Positions 1 through 11,735 of a stretch of DNA of 64,000 nucleotides are shown in pieces. The notes under the pieces were generated by a model that saw only the letters and a program-made list of their open reading frames with translations, was not told the DNA's origin and searched no databases. Source of the DNA: Sinorhizobium meliloti (GTDB taxonomy: Bacteria > Pseudomonadota > Alphaproteobacteria > Rhizobiales > Rhizobiaceae); contig NZ_CP141212.1 of NCBI RefSeq assembly GCF_035610345.1, positions 2,645,001-2,709,000 on the forward strand, read 5' to 3'. Numbering within the stretch: the first letter of the stretch is position 1; each line of letters starts with the position of its first letter. A program made the position numbers and the translations under genes.

Positions 1-608
1 ACGTCAACGCCAAATTCGGCGACGCCGAGACGCGGTTCTACCGCTTCCAGGATCCGGACGACAATTCGATCGATTATTTCGACAAGGACGGCAAGAGCAT
101 TCGCCAGTTCCTGCTGCGCAATCCCGTTCCGAACGGCCATTTCCGCTCCGGCTTCGGCATGCGCCGCCACCCGATCCTCGGCTTCTCGCGCATGCACACC
201 GGCGTCGACTGGTCCGCTCCGCGCGGCACTCCGATCATCGCGGCCGGAAACGGCGTCGTGCAGAAGGCCGGCTGGGACTCCGGCGGCTACGGCAACCAGA
301 CGCTGATCCGCCACGCCAACGGCTATGTGTCCTCCTACAATCACCAGAGCGCGATCGCCAAAAGCGTCAAGCCGGGAACGAAGGTCGTCCAGGGTCAGGT
401 GATCGGCTGGGTCGGAACGACCGGCCTCTCCACCGGCCCGCACCTCCACTACGAACTTATCGTCAACGGCAACAAGGTGGATCCATTGCGTATCCGGCTG
501 CCGGGAGGAAAATCGCTCGGGGGCGAGGCGCTGGCGAAGTTCGAGAAGGAACGCGAACGCATCGACGAGCTTCTCGGCGACGATGCGAACGAGGTCGCAA
601 GCAAGTAG
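1..608 (+). CDS. M23 family metallopeptidase, C-terminal part (cut by window edge)
   Basis: The frame is open from base 3 and enters from outside the window, so about 201 C-terminal residues are visible. They form an M23 (LytM/lysostaphin-type) domain: the first zinc ligands lie in a RMHTGVDW block (H-x3-D) and the last in GPHLHYEL (H-x-H), with the family's G-x-N/G-rich strands between. Enzymes of this family cut peptidoglycan peptide bridges in the periplasm; some act only as activators of amidases, but here all visible ligands are kept, so activity is plausible. The end is a charged, probably helical tail. An internal ATG at 159 is not the start, because conserved sequence continues upstream of it. 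Substrate and N-terminal domains cannot be judged. Confidence 0.9.
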   Translation, partial: VNAKFGDAETRFYRFQDPDDNSIDYFDKDGKSIRQFLLRNPVPNGHFRSGFGMRRHPILGFSRMHTGVDWSAPRGTPIIAAGNGVVQKAGWDSGGYGNQTLIRHANGYVSSYNHQSAIAKSVKPGTKVVQGQVIGWVGTTGLSTGPHLHYELIVNGNKVDPLRIRLPGGKSLGGEALAKFEKERERIDELLGDDANEVASK

Positions 609-640
609 TCGACCCATCGACCGTATCGCGAACTCGCAAC

Positions 641-667
641 AAAAAGGCCGCCCGGAGGGCGGCCTTC
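641..667 (-). terminator. Rho-independent terminator of clpB
   Basis: Perfect 10-bp stem (644-653 with 657-666) and a 3-base loop. On the minus strand the stem is followed by five T residues (645-641), so it is oriented to end clpB transcription; it may also stop the convergent M23 gene, though the plus-strand T tract is weak. Confidence 0.85.
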
Positions 668-688
668 GCGGCTGTCGGAATGCGAGGC

Positions 689-3295
<2,607 letters not shown>

Positions 3296-3498
3296 TCTCT
3301 ACCTCCATAGCCCGGCGAGCCCATCATCGTGGCACTGGCCGGCGTTTCAGGATCAGGCTCCCGCATTCGGCAAGCCTTCGAAGCGAAATATGGTGCAGCG
3401 TTCTTCGGAATTAAAGGGCGGCAAATGGAGGCAGCAGAGACAATCGCTTGCGAATGCGCTCGCAATGGATGCGGCACGCGTCGAGATCTTGCGAAAGC

Positions 3499-3528
3499 AA
3501 AAAGCCCAGCCCCGTTACGGGCTGGGCC
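3499..3528 (-). terminator. Rho-independent terminator of the DUF4167 gene
   Basis: A 9-bp G+C-rich stem (3504-3512 with 3519-3527) is followed on the minus strand by a run of five T (3503-3499). It lies 25 bases beyond the stop codon of the DUF4167 gene. Confidence 0.85.
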
Positions 3529-3552
3529 TTTAAGAGAATCGCTGCGGGAGGG

Positions 3553-4197
3553 TTATTCCGAGGCGGCGAGCGCCGGGGTGCTGCCGTCGGTTTCGGGCTG
3601 CGCATCGCCCCCTGCCTCTTCCTGCGCGCCGCGGCGCGGCTGCCGGCGAGGCCGGCTCGTGCTGCGGCGACGGGAGGCCGAGCGACCGGCCGATCCCTGC
3701 GCTTCCTCTTCCATGGCGACTTCGGCGGGCATGCCCTCGATCACCGGCTGAGGACCCGAACCGTCGATGACCGGCTGAGGCTCGTTGGCCGGAGCCGCTG
3801 CGGCCGCCGGAGCGGCCGGCATTTCCTCTGCATAGCCCTGATCCAGATCGTCCTGATCGCGATCGGACGAGTCACGTTCCTGATAGTCCTGACGTTCGTC
3901 GCGCTGGAACCGGTCCTGCATCTGAGCCTGCGCAGCCGCGATGATGCGGTTGTAATGCTCGGCATGCTGCAGATAGTTCTCAGCGATCACGCGGTCGCCG
4001 GAGCTCTGCGCGTCGCGAGCAAGGGCCGCATATTTTTCGGCAATGTGCTGTGCGGTACCACGAATCTTCACATCCGGGCCGGAGCTGTCGTAGGTCCGCG
4101 TCAAGGGATTGGATCCCTTGCGATTGTTGTTGTTGTTGTTTCCGCTGTTGTTGTTATTCCGCCCACGGCCGCGCTTGTTTTGCTGTCCTGGCCTCAT
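3553..4197 (-). CDS. DUF4167 domain protein with Asn-rich N terminus
   Basis: A 214-residue protein of unknown function widespread in Rhizobiales. The N terminus (1-30) is basic and asparagine-rich (two runs of N within RGRNNNN... and GNNNNNNRKG); residues about 35-80 form the conserved DUF4167 block with SSGPDVKIRGTAQHI and a helical ENYLQHAEHYNRI segment; the rest is a low-complexity Ala/Pro/Glu tail ending in Arg-rich stretches. There is no signal peptide or membrane segment. The basic, disordered ends would suit nucleic-acid binding, but that is inference. It is preceded by a 333-base gene-free stretch and followed by a terminator, so it is a single-gene unit. The Asn runs are coded by GTT/AAC triplet repeats that could vary in length between strains. 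Confidence 0.85.
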   Translation of the reverse strand: MRPGQQNKRGRGRNNNNSGNNNNNNRKGSNPLTRTYDSSGPDVKIRGTAQHIAEKYAALARDAQSSGDRVIAENYLQHAEHYNRIIAAAQAQMQDRFQRDERQDYQERDSSDRDQDDLDQGYAEEMPAAPAAAAAPANEPQPVIDGSGPQPVIEGMPAEVAMEEEAQGSAGRSASRRRSTSRPRRQPRRGAQEEAGGDAQPETDGSTPALAASE

Positions 4198-4530
4198 AGT
4201 CCATTCACCTGAATTTTCTTGATAATGATGATCATGTGGTTCCGCTCTCGGTGCGGAAAGTCCGCACCTGAGAAAACATGCGCCATGACAGATCGCCTCT
4301 TCGCGATCTCGGCGCCGGTCAACGTTAAATTAACAGGTACCCGCACAAGGCACTGTCGAACCCTAGCAACTCTTTCTTGAGAGCAATCCCCGTGGCCAGG
4401 TCATACTGGAACGAATCCTTGGTCCATGACCTTCTGCCCAGTGCGCGGGGTGAAACTAGCCCGCTTCCTTCGGGATTCCAAGCCCTTTCTTTGCTCTTCC
4501 GGAAAAGAGAAGTGCGAGTGCAGCATTTTT
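4198..4530. other. Gene-free stretch between prmC and the DUF4167 gene
   Basis: No credible coding signal. A 69-codon minus-strand frame (4325-4534) has no ribosome site and no conserved look. The stretch should hold the promoter of the DUF4167 gene; a TTAACGTTGACC-like segment near 4320 on the minus strand could be its -35 region, but no convincing -10 is seen. Confidence 0.5.
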
Positions 4531-5412
4531 TCAACGGTTATTGCTGCGCTCAATATCCTGCTGGAACATCAGGACCCGATCGTTGCCGCCGAGGTCCTTC
4601 GCGGCAGATAGCAAACGAAAGCCCTGCGCTTCGAATAGCGCCGTTACCGCTCGTTTTTGATCGAAACCGATTTCCAAGCCTATTACGCCGTCTGTTTCGA
4701 GATGGCGACCAGCGTGAGAAGCAATGGCACGATAGGCATCAAGCCCATCCTCTCCGCCATCAAGTGCGGCGACCGGATCGTGGTATCTCACTTCCGGTTC
4801 AAGCTCCGGTATTACATTGGACCGGATATAAGGCGGATTTGAGACGATGATATCGAACCGCCCATCCACCGCCTCGAACCAATTGCTCCGAACGGCTCCG
4901 AAGCGTGCCGCCAAGCCATTCCTGCGCGCATTTTCAAGTGCTGTCGCCAGAGCGTCTTCCGATATATCGGTACCGAGACCGTGCGCGTCAAGTACCGCTG
5001 CGAGAAGAGCGAGACAAATCGCACCCGTGCCTGTTCCAAGGTCGACGATGCGACAACTCCCTTTGCTTGAAGCGATTCGCCGCGCATGGGGAACCAGGCA
5101 GTCGACCAGGGTCTCGGTGTCCGGACGCGGTTCCAGCGTGTCTTTCGAGAGCTTGAGCTTCATGCCGAAGAATTCCCGCTCGCCGAGGATCCGGTAGACC
5201 GGCTCATGCGCCGCGCGGCGCTCGACTGCGGCACGAATTCGAGCCGCATCCTCGTCGCTGACGAGCTCTCTTCCGCGCGTCAGGAGCGCGGCTAGCGCAA
5301 GGTCGAGCAGGCCGGAGATCAGGTGGCGTGCATCGAGCCCCGCCGATTCGAGGCCGGCGGCCTTCAGCCTGTCGCGGCTCTCGGCTAGGAGGCTGTCGAG
5401 GGTTTGGGCCAT
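4531..5412 (-). CDS. prmC: Peptide chain release factor N5-glutamine methyltransferase
   Basis: Uses S-adenosylmethionine to methylate the Gln of the GGQ motif in release factors RF1 and RF2, which raises termination efficiency. The 293-residue protein has the helical N-terminal substrate domain (1-85), a Rossmann methyltransferase domain with DLGTGTG at 124-130, and the catalytic NPPY at 192-195 that is the mark of N-methylation of a planar amide. It starts 6 bases after the stop codon of prfA, its own substrate, so the two are surely cotranscribed. Length and motifs are typical; older annotations call it HemK. Confidence 0.96.
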   Translation of the reverse strand: MAQTLDSLLAESRDRLKAAGLESAGLDARHLISGLLDLALAALLTRGRELVSDEDAARIRAAVERRAAHEPVYRILGEREFFGMKLKLSKDTLEPRPDTETLVDCLVPHARRIASSKGSCRIVDLGTGTGAICLALLAAVLDAHGLGTDISEDALATALENARRNGLAARFGAVRSNWFEAVDGRFDIIVSNPPYIRSNVIPELEPEVRYHDPVAALDGGEDGLDAYRAIASHAGRHLETDGVIGLEIGFDQKRAVTALFEAQGFRLLSAAKDLGGNDRVLMFQQDIERSNNR

Positions 5413-5418
5413 TGAAAC

Positions 5419-6501
5419 TCAGTTCTGCCTTTCGCCGAGCAGCGCGAGTTGGCTTGCCTGATGGTCGGCGAGCAGCGCATCCACCACGTCGTCGATCTCA
5501 CCTTCCATCATTCGGTCGAGCTTGTAGAGCGTGAGATTGATGCGGTGGTCGGTCAGGCGTCCCTGCGGGAAATTGTAGGTGCGTATGCGCTCGGAACGAT
5601 CGCCGGAACCTACCTGGCTCCTGCGGTCGGCCGAGCGCTCGCTGTCGGCGCGCTGCCGTTCCATGTCATAGAGCCGGGAGCGCAGCACCTGCATCGCCTT
5701 GGCACGGTTCTGATGCTGCGACTTTTCCGAACTGGTGACGACGATGCCGGTCGGAATATGGGTTATGCGCACGGCCGAATCGGTCGTGTTGACGTGCTGT
5801 CCGCCTGCTCCCGAGGAACGCATCGTATCGACGCGGATATCCTCCGGGCGGACCTCGATGTCGATCTCTTCGGCCTCCGGCAACACCGCGACCGTCGCGG
5901 CCGACGTATGGATCCGGCCGCTGGCTTCCGTCTCCGGCACGCGCTGCACCCGGTGGACGCCGGACTCGAATTTCAACCGCGAGAAGACACCGCGTCCCGA
6001 TACCGTTGCGATGATTTCCTTGTAGCCGCCGGCCTCGCCCTCGCTCGCGGACAGCACTTCGACTCGCCAGCCCTTGCCCGCCGCGTATCGCTCGTACATG
6101 CGGAAGAGATCGCCGGCGAAGAGGGCGGCTTCCGAGCCACCCGTACCGGCCCGGATTTCGAGGATCGCGCTCTTTTCGTCGGCCGCATCCTTCGGCAGGA
6201 GCAGGATCTGGATTTCCTGCTCAAGCGCTTCGATCTTCTCTTCGACTTCGGGCTTTTCCATCTCCGCGAGGTCGCGCATCTCCTTGTCGGTCGCCCGGTC
6301 GGCAAGCATCGCTGCGATGTCGGCAAGCTCGGCCGTCGCCTTTTCATAGGCGCGAATCTTCGACACGACCGGCTGTAGCTCGGAATATTCCGAGGCCAGC
6401 TTCACGTAAACGTCGGCCGACGGGCCGGCGGACATGCGCGCCTCGATTTCGCCGAACCGCCGCTCCAGTTCGCGCATCTTTTCAACGGGAAGCTTTGCCA
6501 A
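5419..6501 (-). CDS. prfA: Peptide chain release factor 1
   Basis: RF1 reads UAA and UAG stop codons and triggers release of the finished protein. The 360-residue sequence has the helical domain 1, the anticodon-like tripeptide P-E-T at 189-191 (the PxT motif that defines RF1 against SPF of RF2), and the peptidyl-hydrolysis GGQ at 233-235 in GAGGQHVN. Middle gene of the minus-strand order ptsP, prfA, prmC: 69 bases after ptsP and 6 before prmC. Pairing with prmC fits methylation of the GGQ glutamine. Confidence 0.97.
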   Translation of the reverse strand: MAKLPVEKMRELERRFGEIEARMSAGPSADVYVKLASEYSELQPVVSKIRAYEKATAELADIAAMLADRATDKEMRDLAEMEKPEVEEKIEALEQEIQILLLPKDAADEKSAILEIRAGTGGSEAALFAGDLFRMYERYAAGKGWRVEVLSASEGEAGGYKEIIATVSGRGVFSRLKFESGVHRVQRVPETEASGRIHTSAATVAVLPEAEEIDIEVRPEDIRVDTMRSSGAGGQHVNTTDSAVRITHIPTGIVVTSSEKSQHQNRAKAMQVLRSRLYDMERQRADSERSADRRSQVGSGDRSERIRTYNFPQGRLTDHRINLTLYKLDRMMEGEIDDVVDALLADHQASQLALLGERQN

Positions 6502-6570
6502 ATCTCACTCCAAATGCACTCGCCTCGCCCGGACCGCGTCCGGACGGAGACGAGAGCCCTCTTGTTCAAT

Positions 6571-8838
6571 CTAAACCGGTATGCCGTTCGCCGCAGCGAA
6601 ATCGACCAGGAGCTGGCGGATCGACGTGTCGGACTTGACGTCGTCGAGCGCCGCCTCAAGGAGTTCGTTGAGCCTGCCGGCATCCAGCGCCAGGAGCATT
6701 GCCTTGACCGGCCCGACAGCCGTCGGCGACATCGAAACCGACCGGAAGCCGAGCCCGAGCAGCGCCATGGCCGAAAGCGGTTTGCTTGCCATCTCGCCGC
6801 AAAGCGTCACGGGCGTGTTGTTGCGCTCGCCGGCCCGCACGATCTCCCGGAGAATCCGCAGGAACGGCCGGCCGAGAATGTCGAAACGTTCGGAAACACG
6901 GGCATTACCGCGGTCGACCGCCATGGCGAACTGGAAGAGATCGTTCGAGCCGACCGAAACGAAATCCACTTCGGCCATCAGTTCGTCGAGCTGCCAAAGC
7001 AGCGCCGGCACTTCCAGCATCGCCCCGAACTGCAGCTTGCGCGGCAGTTGTTCGCCGAGCTTCGATTGGCGCTCGATCTCCTTCTGCAGGAGTTCTCGCG
7101 CGCTCTTCAGCTCCGCGACTTCCGTTACCATCGGCAGCATCATCTTGAGCTCGGCGCCGACCGTCGCTCTCAGCATTGCCCGGAACTGGGTACGCAGGAG
7201 ACCCGGCCGATCGAGCGACAGCCTGATGGCGCGCCAGCCGAGCGCCGGGTTCTCCTCTTCCGCGGCACGGAAATAGGGAACGACCTTGTCGCCGCCGATA
7301 TCCAGCGTCCGGAAGGTGACCGGCTTCCCCGCCGTCTGCTTCATGACGTTGCGGTAGAAAGCTTCCTGCTCCTCGGCCTTGGGCATGGTCGAAGCGATCA
7401 TGAATTGCAGTTCGGTCCGGAAGAGACCGATACCTTCGGCACCAGCCTCGTTCAGATGGGGCAAGTCGACCAGCAGCCCGGCATTCATCTGCAACGTAAT
7501 GCGCTTGCCGTCCTTCGTCAGAGGCTCGACATCCCGGAGAGCGCGGAACTGCGCCTGCCTGCGCGCACGGAAGCGCACTTTCTCCTCGTAAGCGCGCTGC
7601 AGATCGGCCATCGGCCGCAGATGCACCTTCGCATCGTCACCGTCGACGATGATCGCATCGCGGTTTTCGGCGAGCGCCACTGCCCCTGCCGCCTGGCCGA
7701 CCACCGGAATGCCCATGGCGCGGGCGACGATGACCACATGGCTGGTGACCGCCCCCTCCTCCAGCACGAGGCCGCGCACGTTCTCGCGCGGATAGTCGAG
7801 CAACTCCGCAGCGCCCATGGCGCGCGCGACGACGATCGCGTCATTCGGGAAATCGGCAGCCGAAAGCTTGGCGCCATAACCCGAAAGCTGGCGCAACAGC
7901 CGGTTCGCAAGATCGTCGAAATCGTGCATCCGCTCGCGCAGATACGGATCGGTCAGCCGGATCATCCGCGCCTTGGTCTCGCTCTGCACCCGCTCCACCG
8001 CCGCTTCCGCCGTCAGGCCGTTGCGGATCGCCTCCTCGAGCTTTCTCACCCAGCCGCGGTCGTGGGCGAACATGCGGTAGGTCTCGAGAACCGCGCGGTG
8101 CTCGCCCTCCATCGATACGTCGCGGCGCGACAGCATGTCGTCGATGGAGATGCGCAGCGACCCGAGCGCTTCCGCAAGCCGCTGCAGCTCCTGCTCCGTG
8201 TCCTCGTTGAGCAGATTGGTGACGACGATGCGAGGCTCATGCAGGACGACGTATCCCAGCCCTATGCCTTCACCGTAGCTGTTGCCCTCGATCGTCACCG
8301 GGCGGGACAGATCGAGCTCGAGCCCGGGCTTGGTGATCTTCTTGAGCTCGCCGGTCGCAACCATCTCGGCGAGCACCATGGCGGTCGTTTCCAGCGCCTC
8401 GACCTCGTCCTCGCGATAGTTGCGCTGCGCCTTGTTCTGCACGACGAGGACGCCGAGCGCGCGGCCGGTGCGCAGGATCGGAACGCCGAGGAAAGAGTGA
8501 TAGATCTCTTCGCCCGTCTCGGGCAGGTAGGTGAAGGCCGGGTGCGACTGGGCATCGGAGAGATTGAGCGGCCGCGCCGAAGCCGCGATCGTGCCGACGA
8601 GACCCTGTCCCATCTTCAGTTGCGCCAGGTGCACCGCCGTCTTGTTCAGACCTTCGGTCGCGTAAAGTTCGAGCACGCCATCGGAGCGCAGCACGTAAAC
8701 CGAGCACACTTCCGCAACCATGTTCTGCGCTATCTGGCGCACGATCCGGTCAAGGCGCTCCTGCGGCTCGAGCGGTTCCGCCATGAGCTCGCGCAACCGC
8801 TTGAGGAGAACGCGCGGACCTGCGGAAAGGTCTCTCAT
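6571..8838 (-). CDS. ptsP: Nitrogen phosphotransferase system enzyme I (EI-Ntr)
   Basis: First phosphocarrier of the regulatory PTS-Ntr: takes phosphate from phosphoenolpyruvate and hands it to NPr, and so to EIIA-Ntr, linking carbon/nitrogen state to potassium transport, motility and polymer stores. The 755-residue protein has an N-terminal GAF domain (about 30-160), which in this family senses glutamine, then the swivelling phospho-His domain with the active histidine in GAVTSHVVIVAR (about residue 367), and the C-terminal PEP-binding barrel (PVTFRTLDIGGDK, NDLFQFAM). I chose the ATG at 8838 (MRDLSAGPRVLL), the family start; the frame stays open to 8952 but the extra residues look random. 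In many rhizobia ptsP lies next to lysC, as here. Confidence 0.95.
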   Translation of the reverse strand: MRDLSAGPRVLLKRLRELMAEPLEPQERLDRIVRQIAQNMVAEVCSVYVLRSDGVLELYATEGLNKTAVHLAQLKMGQGLVGTIAASARPLNLSDAQSHPAFTYLPETGEEIYHSFLGVPILRTGRALGVLVVQNKAQRNYREDEVEALETTAMVLAEMVATGELKKITKPGLELDLSRPVTIEGNSYGEGIGLGYVVLHEPRIVVTNLLNEDTEQELQRLAEALGSLRISIDDMLSRRDVSMEGEHRAVLETYRMFAHDRGWVRKLEEAIRNGLTAEAAVERVQSETKARMIRLTDPYLRERMHDFDDLANRLLRQLSGYGAKLSAADFPNDAIVVARAMGAAELLDYPRENVRGLVLEEGAVTSHVVIVARAMGIPVVGQAAGAVALAENRDAIIVDGDDAKVHLRPMADLQRAYEEKVRFRARRQAQFRALRDVEPLTKDGKRITLQMNAGLLVDLPHLNEAGAEGIGLFRTELQFMIASTMPKAEEQEAFYRNVMKQTAGKPVTFRTLDIGGDKVVPYFRAAEEENPALGWRAIRLSLDRPGLLRTQFRAMLRATVGAELKMMLPMVTEVAELKSARELLQKEIERQSKLGEQLPRKLQFGAMLEVPALLWQLDELMAEVDFVSVGSNDLFQFAMAVDRGNARVSERFDILGRPFLRILREIVRAGERNNTPVTLCGEMASKPLSAMALLGLGFRSVSMSPTAVGPVKAMLLALDAGRLNELLEAALDDVKSDTSIRQLLVDFAAANGIPV

Positions 8839-8954
8839 CGCGTGGGGTCTCCTGAATAAGAATAAACGTCGGGCCCATGCGGGACGCCGCGGCCTCTGCA
8901 TGCATCCTCGAAGCGAAATCGATCCGAGGACAAGTTCATGCAGCAGTTCCAATC

Positions 8955-8996
8955 ACTACAGCGACGTCTTCCGTGTCTTTTCAGACGCGCGGCGCC
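8955..8996. repeat. Short palindromic repeat, family B (copy 1)
   Basis: Imperfect palindrome beginning CTACAGCG with an inner stem CGTGTC (8972-8977) / GACGCG (8984-8989). It is one of five related elements in this window, all upstream of genes; this one is about 120 bases upstream of ptsP. Confidence 0.6.
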
Positions 8997-9028
8997 GGGT
9001 CGCGAATCCCAAATCAAATGCCTGCCGT

Positions 9029-10303
9029 TTAACTCTTATCCAGACCGTAGACGGAATGCAAAGTGCGAACGGCCAATTCGGCGTAAGGTCCGTCGATCAG
9101 GATGGAGATCTTGATTTCGGAGGTGGTGATCGCCTTGATGTTGATCCCCTTGTCGGCAAGTGCCCGAAACGCGGAAGCGGCGACGCCCGCATGGCTGCGC
9201 ATGCCGATGCCGATCACCGAGACCTTGACGAGGCCCGACTCCGACTGAATGACGTCATAGCCGATCTTTTCCTTGTTATCCCCCAGAACCCTGAGGGCCT
9301 TGTCGACGTCGCCGGACGGCACGGTGAAGGTCATGTCGGTCTTCGAGCCGTCTTCCGAAATGTTCTGGACGATCATGTCGACATTGATATGGGCTTCCGC
9401 AAGCGGCCCGAAGATCGCGGCGGAAACGCCCGGCCGGTCGGCCAGGCGGCGCAGCGAGATCTGTGCTTCATCCTTGGCATAGGCGATGCCGGTTACGACT
9501 TCCTGTTCCACGATCTCATCCTCATCACAAATCAGCGTTCCGGGCGGGTTCATGAGATCACCCATGCCCGGCGCATCGGGGTCTTCGAAAGAAGAACGCA
9601 CGAATGTGCGTACCTTGTGCACCATGGCGAGCTCGACCGAGCGTACCTGCAGCACCTTGGCGCCGAGAGACGCCATTTCCAGCATTTCCTCGAAAGCGAT
9701 CTTCTTCAAACGCCGGGCCTTCGGCTCGATGCGCGGGTCCGTCGTGTAGACGCCGTCGACGTCGGTGTAGATGTCGCAGCGATCGGCCTTGACGGCGGCT
9801 GCGATCGCGACGGCGGAGGTGTCCGAGCCGCCGCGGCCGAGCGTCGCCAGGCGGTTGTCCGGGCCGAGGCCCTGGAAGCCGGCGACGACCGCCACCTGCC
9901 CCTCGCCCATGCGTCGGATGACATCGGCGCCGTCAATTTCGAGAATGCGGGCCGCACCATGGGCGTTGTCGGTCTTGATCGGCAACTGCCAGCCCTGCCA
10001 CGAGCGGGCGTTGATGCCCATCGACTGCAGCGCGATCGCGAGCAGGCCGGAGGTCACCTGTTCGCCTGAGGCGACGACCGCGTCATATTCGCGCGCATCG
10101 TAGAAGGGGGCGTTCGAGCCCGCGACCTTCGGCATGTTTTCGACCCAGCCGACCAGCTCGTTGGTCTTGCCGGACATGGCGGAAACGACGACAGCAACCT
10201 CGTGGCCGGCATCGACCTCGCGTTTCACATGGCGCGCGACATTGTGGATGCGGTTCAAATCTGCGACGGAGGTCCCGCCGAATTTCATCACGATGCGTGC
10301 CAT
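9029..10303 (-). CDS. lysC: Aspartate kinase
   Basis: Phosphorylates aspartate, the entry step to lysine, diaminopimelate, threonine and methionine. The 424-residue protein starts with the kinase motif MKFGGTSV, has the amino-acid kinase fold to about 245, and ends with two ACT domains (about 265-420) that bind the feedback inhibitors. Start taken at the ATG at 10303 (MARIVMKFGG) with a GAGG ribosome site; the open frame extends 36 codons further but without family similarity. It is followed after 190 bases by ptsP. The other lysine-branch gene here is lysA, 34 kb away. Family enzymes of this form are inhibited by lysine plus threonine; which effector acts here cannot be read from the sequence. 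Confidence 0.96.
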   Translation of the reverse strand: MARIVMKFGGTSVADLNRIHNVARHVKREVDAGHEVAVVVSAMSGKTNELVGWVENMPKVAGSNAPFYDAREYDAVVASGEQVTSGLLAIALQSMGINARSWQGWQLPIKTDNAHGAARILEIDGADVIRRMGEGQVAVVAGFQGLGPDNRLATLGRGGSDTSAVAIAAAVKADRCDIYTDVDGVYTTDPRIEPKARRLKKIAFEEMLEMASLGAKVLQVRSVELAMVHKVRTFVRSSFEDPDAPGMGDLMNPPGTLICDEDEIVEQEVVTGIAYAKDEAQISLRRLADRPGVSAAIFGPLAEAHINVDMIVQNISEDGSKTDMTFTVPSGDVDKALRVLGDNKEKIGYDVIQSESGLVKVSVIGIGMRSHAGVAASAFRALADKGINIKAITTSEIKISILIDGPYAELAVRTLHSVYGLDKS

Positions 10304-10656
10304 TTCGCCTCTACCGTACCACCATGTTTGCGCGCCCGATGCAGCGACCTTGGAGCGTCCAAGAAGACGCGCGTCGCCGTAGACGCGACAGGAAAACGCC
10401 CCCGCCGGCACCTGACGATCAAAAAGCTTGAAGGAGACTTCTCGGACATCGGCCAGTCACCGCCTCGGGGAGCGGAAAGTCGCGGCGTCTCTTAGCGGAT
10501 CAGCGGGCTGCGTGCAATGGCCGTCAAAGCGGTGGCCAAGAGCATGACTCTCGCCAGGGGGAACCGATGTCGATTCAAAACCACTTGCATTTCGATACTG
10601 GTTCTGTCAATCTCACTCAGACGCAGGGCGGTGGCCGCCCAATGGGAGGAAGGACA
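10304..10656. other. Divergent gene-free stretch between lysC and the RibD/DHFR-like gene
   Basis: Holds the 5' regions of two divergent genes and one palindromic repeat (10340-10382). The plus-strand frame from 10567 is open but lacks conserved sequence before 10657. No riboswitch or lysine leader was recognised. Confidence 0.5.
10340..10382. repeat. Short palindromic repeat, family B (copy 2)
   Basis: Nested stems: outer GCGAC (10344-10348) with GTCGC (10373-10377), inner GCGTC (10355-10359) with GACGC (10366-10370). It lies 37 bases upstream of the lysC start codon, so it would be in or near the lysC promoter or leader. Confidence 0.6.
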
Positions 10657-11202
10657 ATGCGCAAAGTCATCATGTGGGACATGGTCAGTGTCGGCGGGTT
10701 TTTCGAGGCGCCGGGGCATGACATCGGCTGGTTCGTTTTCGAAGACGAACTCGACGCCTATATCCGCGAGACGCAGTTCGAGGCCGGCACGCTGCTCTTC
10801 GGCCGCACCACCTACGAACTCATGGCCGCCTATTGGCCCTCGTCGGAGGATCATATCGCCGCCTTCATGAACGGCGTCGAGAAATACGTCTTCTCCAGGA
10901 CGCTCAGAAGTGCCGACTGGAACAACACGACCCTTGTTTCCGGCGAGGCCGCCGACGAGGTCAGGCGCCTGAAAGAACGCGAAGGCGGCGCAATCTTCAT
11001 CTTCGGCAGCGCCGATTTCGCTTCGACGCTGATCGCTCAAGGGCTCGTCGATGAATACCGTCTCGGCATCAATCCGGTGCTGCTGGGCAAGGGCACACCC
11101 CTCTTTCAAAACGTTGCCGAGCGGACGAAGCTCGAGCTTACTCATGTCCGTCCTCTGAAGTCCGGTGTCGTCATCCTGCATTACCGGCCGGAATTGGCGT
11201 GA
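10657..11202 (+). CDS. Dihydrofolate reductase family protein (RibD C-terminal domain)
   Basis: A 181-residue protein of the RibD-C/DHFR-like fold: N-terminal strand MRKVIMWDMVSVGGFF, LLFGRTTYELMAAYW, an IFIFGSADF strand and the C-terminal VDEYRLGINPVLLG motif. Members are thought to be NADPH-dependent reductases, mostly with unknown substrates; it is too divergent from FolA or RibD to claim folate or riboflavin synthesis. I chose the ATG at 10657 because GGAGGAAGG precedes it; the frame runs upstream to 10567 without conservation. The DoxX gene begins 18 bases after its stop, so the two form an operon. Confidence 0.85.
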   Translation: MRKVIMWDMVSVGGFFEAPGHDIGWFVFEDELDAYIRETQFEAGTLLFGRTTYELMAAYWPSSEDHIAAFMNGVEKYVFSRTLRSADWNNTTLVSGEAADEVRRLKEREGGAIFIFGSADFASTLIAQGLVDEYRLGINPVLLGKGTPLFQNVAERTKLELTHVRPLKSGVVILHYRPELA

Positions 11203-11220
11203 TCGGCGAAGGAGGAGGCT

Positions 11221-11628
11221 ATGGAGAACCGTCTTTCCATCTATGCGCCGCAGGCGCTCTCCCTGCTCAGGATCGTGACCGCTCTGCTCTTCGTTCATGC
11301 CGGCATGGTGCTGCTCTTCAACGTTCCGGCATCGACCCATCCGTTGCCGCCGCCGGAAATGAAGCCGATCCTCCTGGTGGCCGGCATCCTGGAACTCGTC
11401 GGCGGCGCTTTGGTGCTCGTCGGGCTCTTCACCCGCGCGGCGGCCTTCATCCTGTCGGGCATGATGGCCGTCGCCTATTGGGGCTTTCATGCGCCGATGA
11501 ACATGTGGCCCGCCAACAATATGGGCAGCGCCGCAATTCTCTTCAGCTTCATCTATCTCTATCTCGTTTTCGCCGGCGCAGGCGCCTGGAGTCTCGACGC
11601 TCGCCGGGTGCGAGCCTCAGGCCCTTGA
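11221..11628 (+). CDS. DoxX family membrane protein
   Basis: A 135-residue inner-membrane protein with four predicted helices (about 15-35, 50-70, 75-95, 105-125) and the DoxX signature of RIVTALLFVHAG near the N terminus and GGALVLVGLFTR in the middle. The family is tied to thiol and oxidative stress defence in some bacteria, but its chemistry is unclear. It follows the RibD/DHFR-like gene by 18 bases with an AAGGAGGAGG ribosome site; a redox unit of a small reductase plus a membrane partner is a reasonable guess, no more. Confidence 0.88.
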   Translation: MENRLSIYAPQALSLLRIVTALLFVHAGMVLLFNVPASTHPLPPPEMKPILLVAGILELVGGALVLVGLFTRAAAFILSGMMAVAYWGFHAPMNMWPANNMGSAAILFSFIYLYLVFAGAGAWSLDARRVRASGP

Positions 11629-11670
11629 CATCCCCCGCCGATCGTCCGACTTCAGCATCGGATCGATGAG

Positions 11671-11713
11671 CTACAGCGAGCTTTGCGCGCCCGATGAGGA
11701 CGCGCGGCACCGA
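11671..11713. repeat. Short palindromic repeat, family B (copy 3)
   Basis: Begins CTACAGCG like the other copies, with inner arms GCGCG (11685-11689) and CGCGC (11701-11705); the outer right arm has decayed. It lies directly upstream of ubiG (ATG at 11736). Confidence 0.55.
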
Positions 11714-11735
11714 AGAACGAGGCAAGGAGGCTCTC

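Noticed and set aside
3296..3420. RpoH promoter for clpB
   Set aside because: A CTTG is present upstream, but the matching -10 at 16-18 bases is not convincing.
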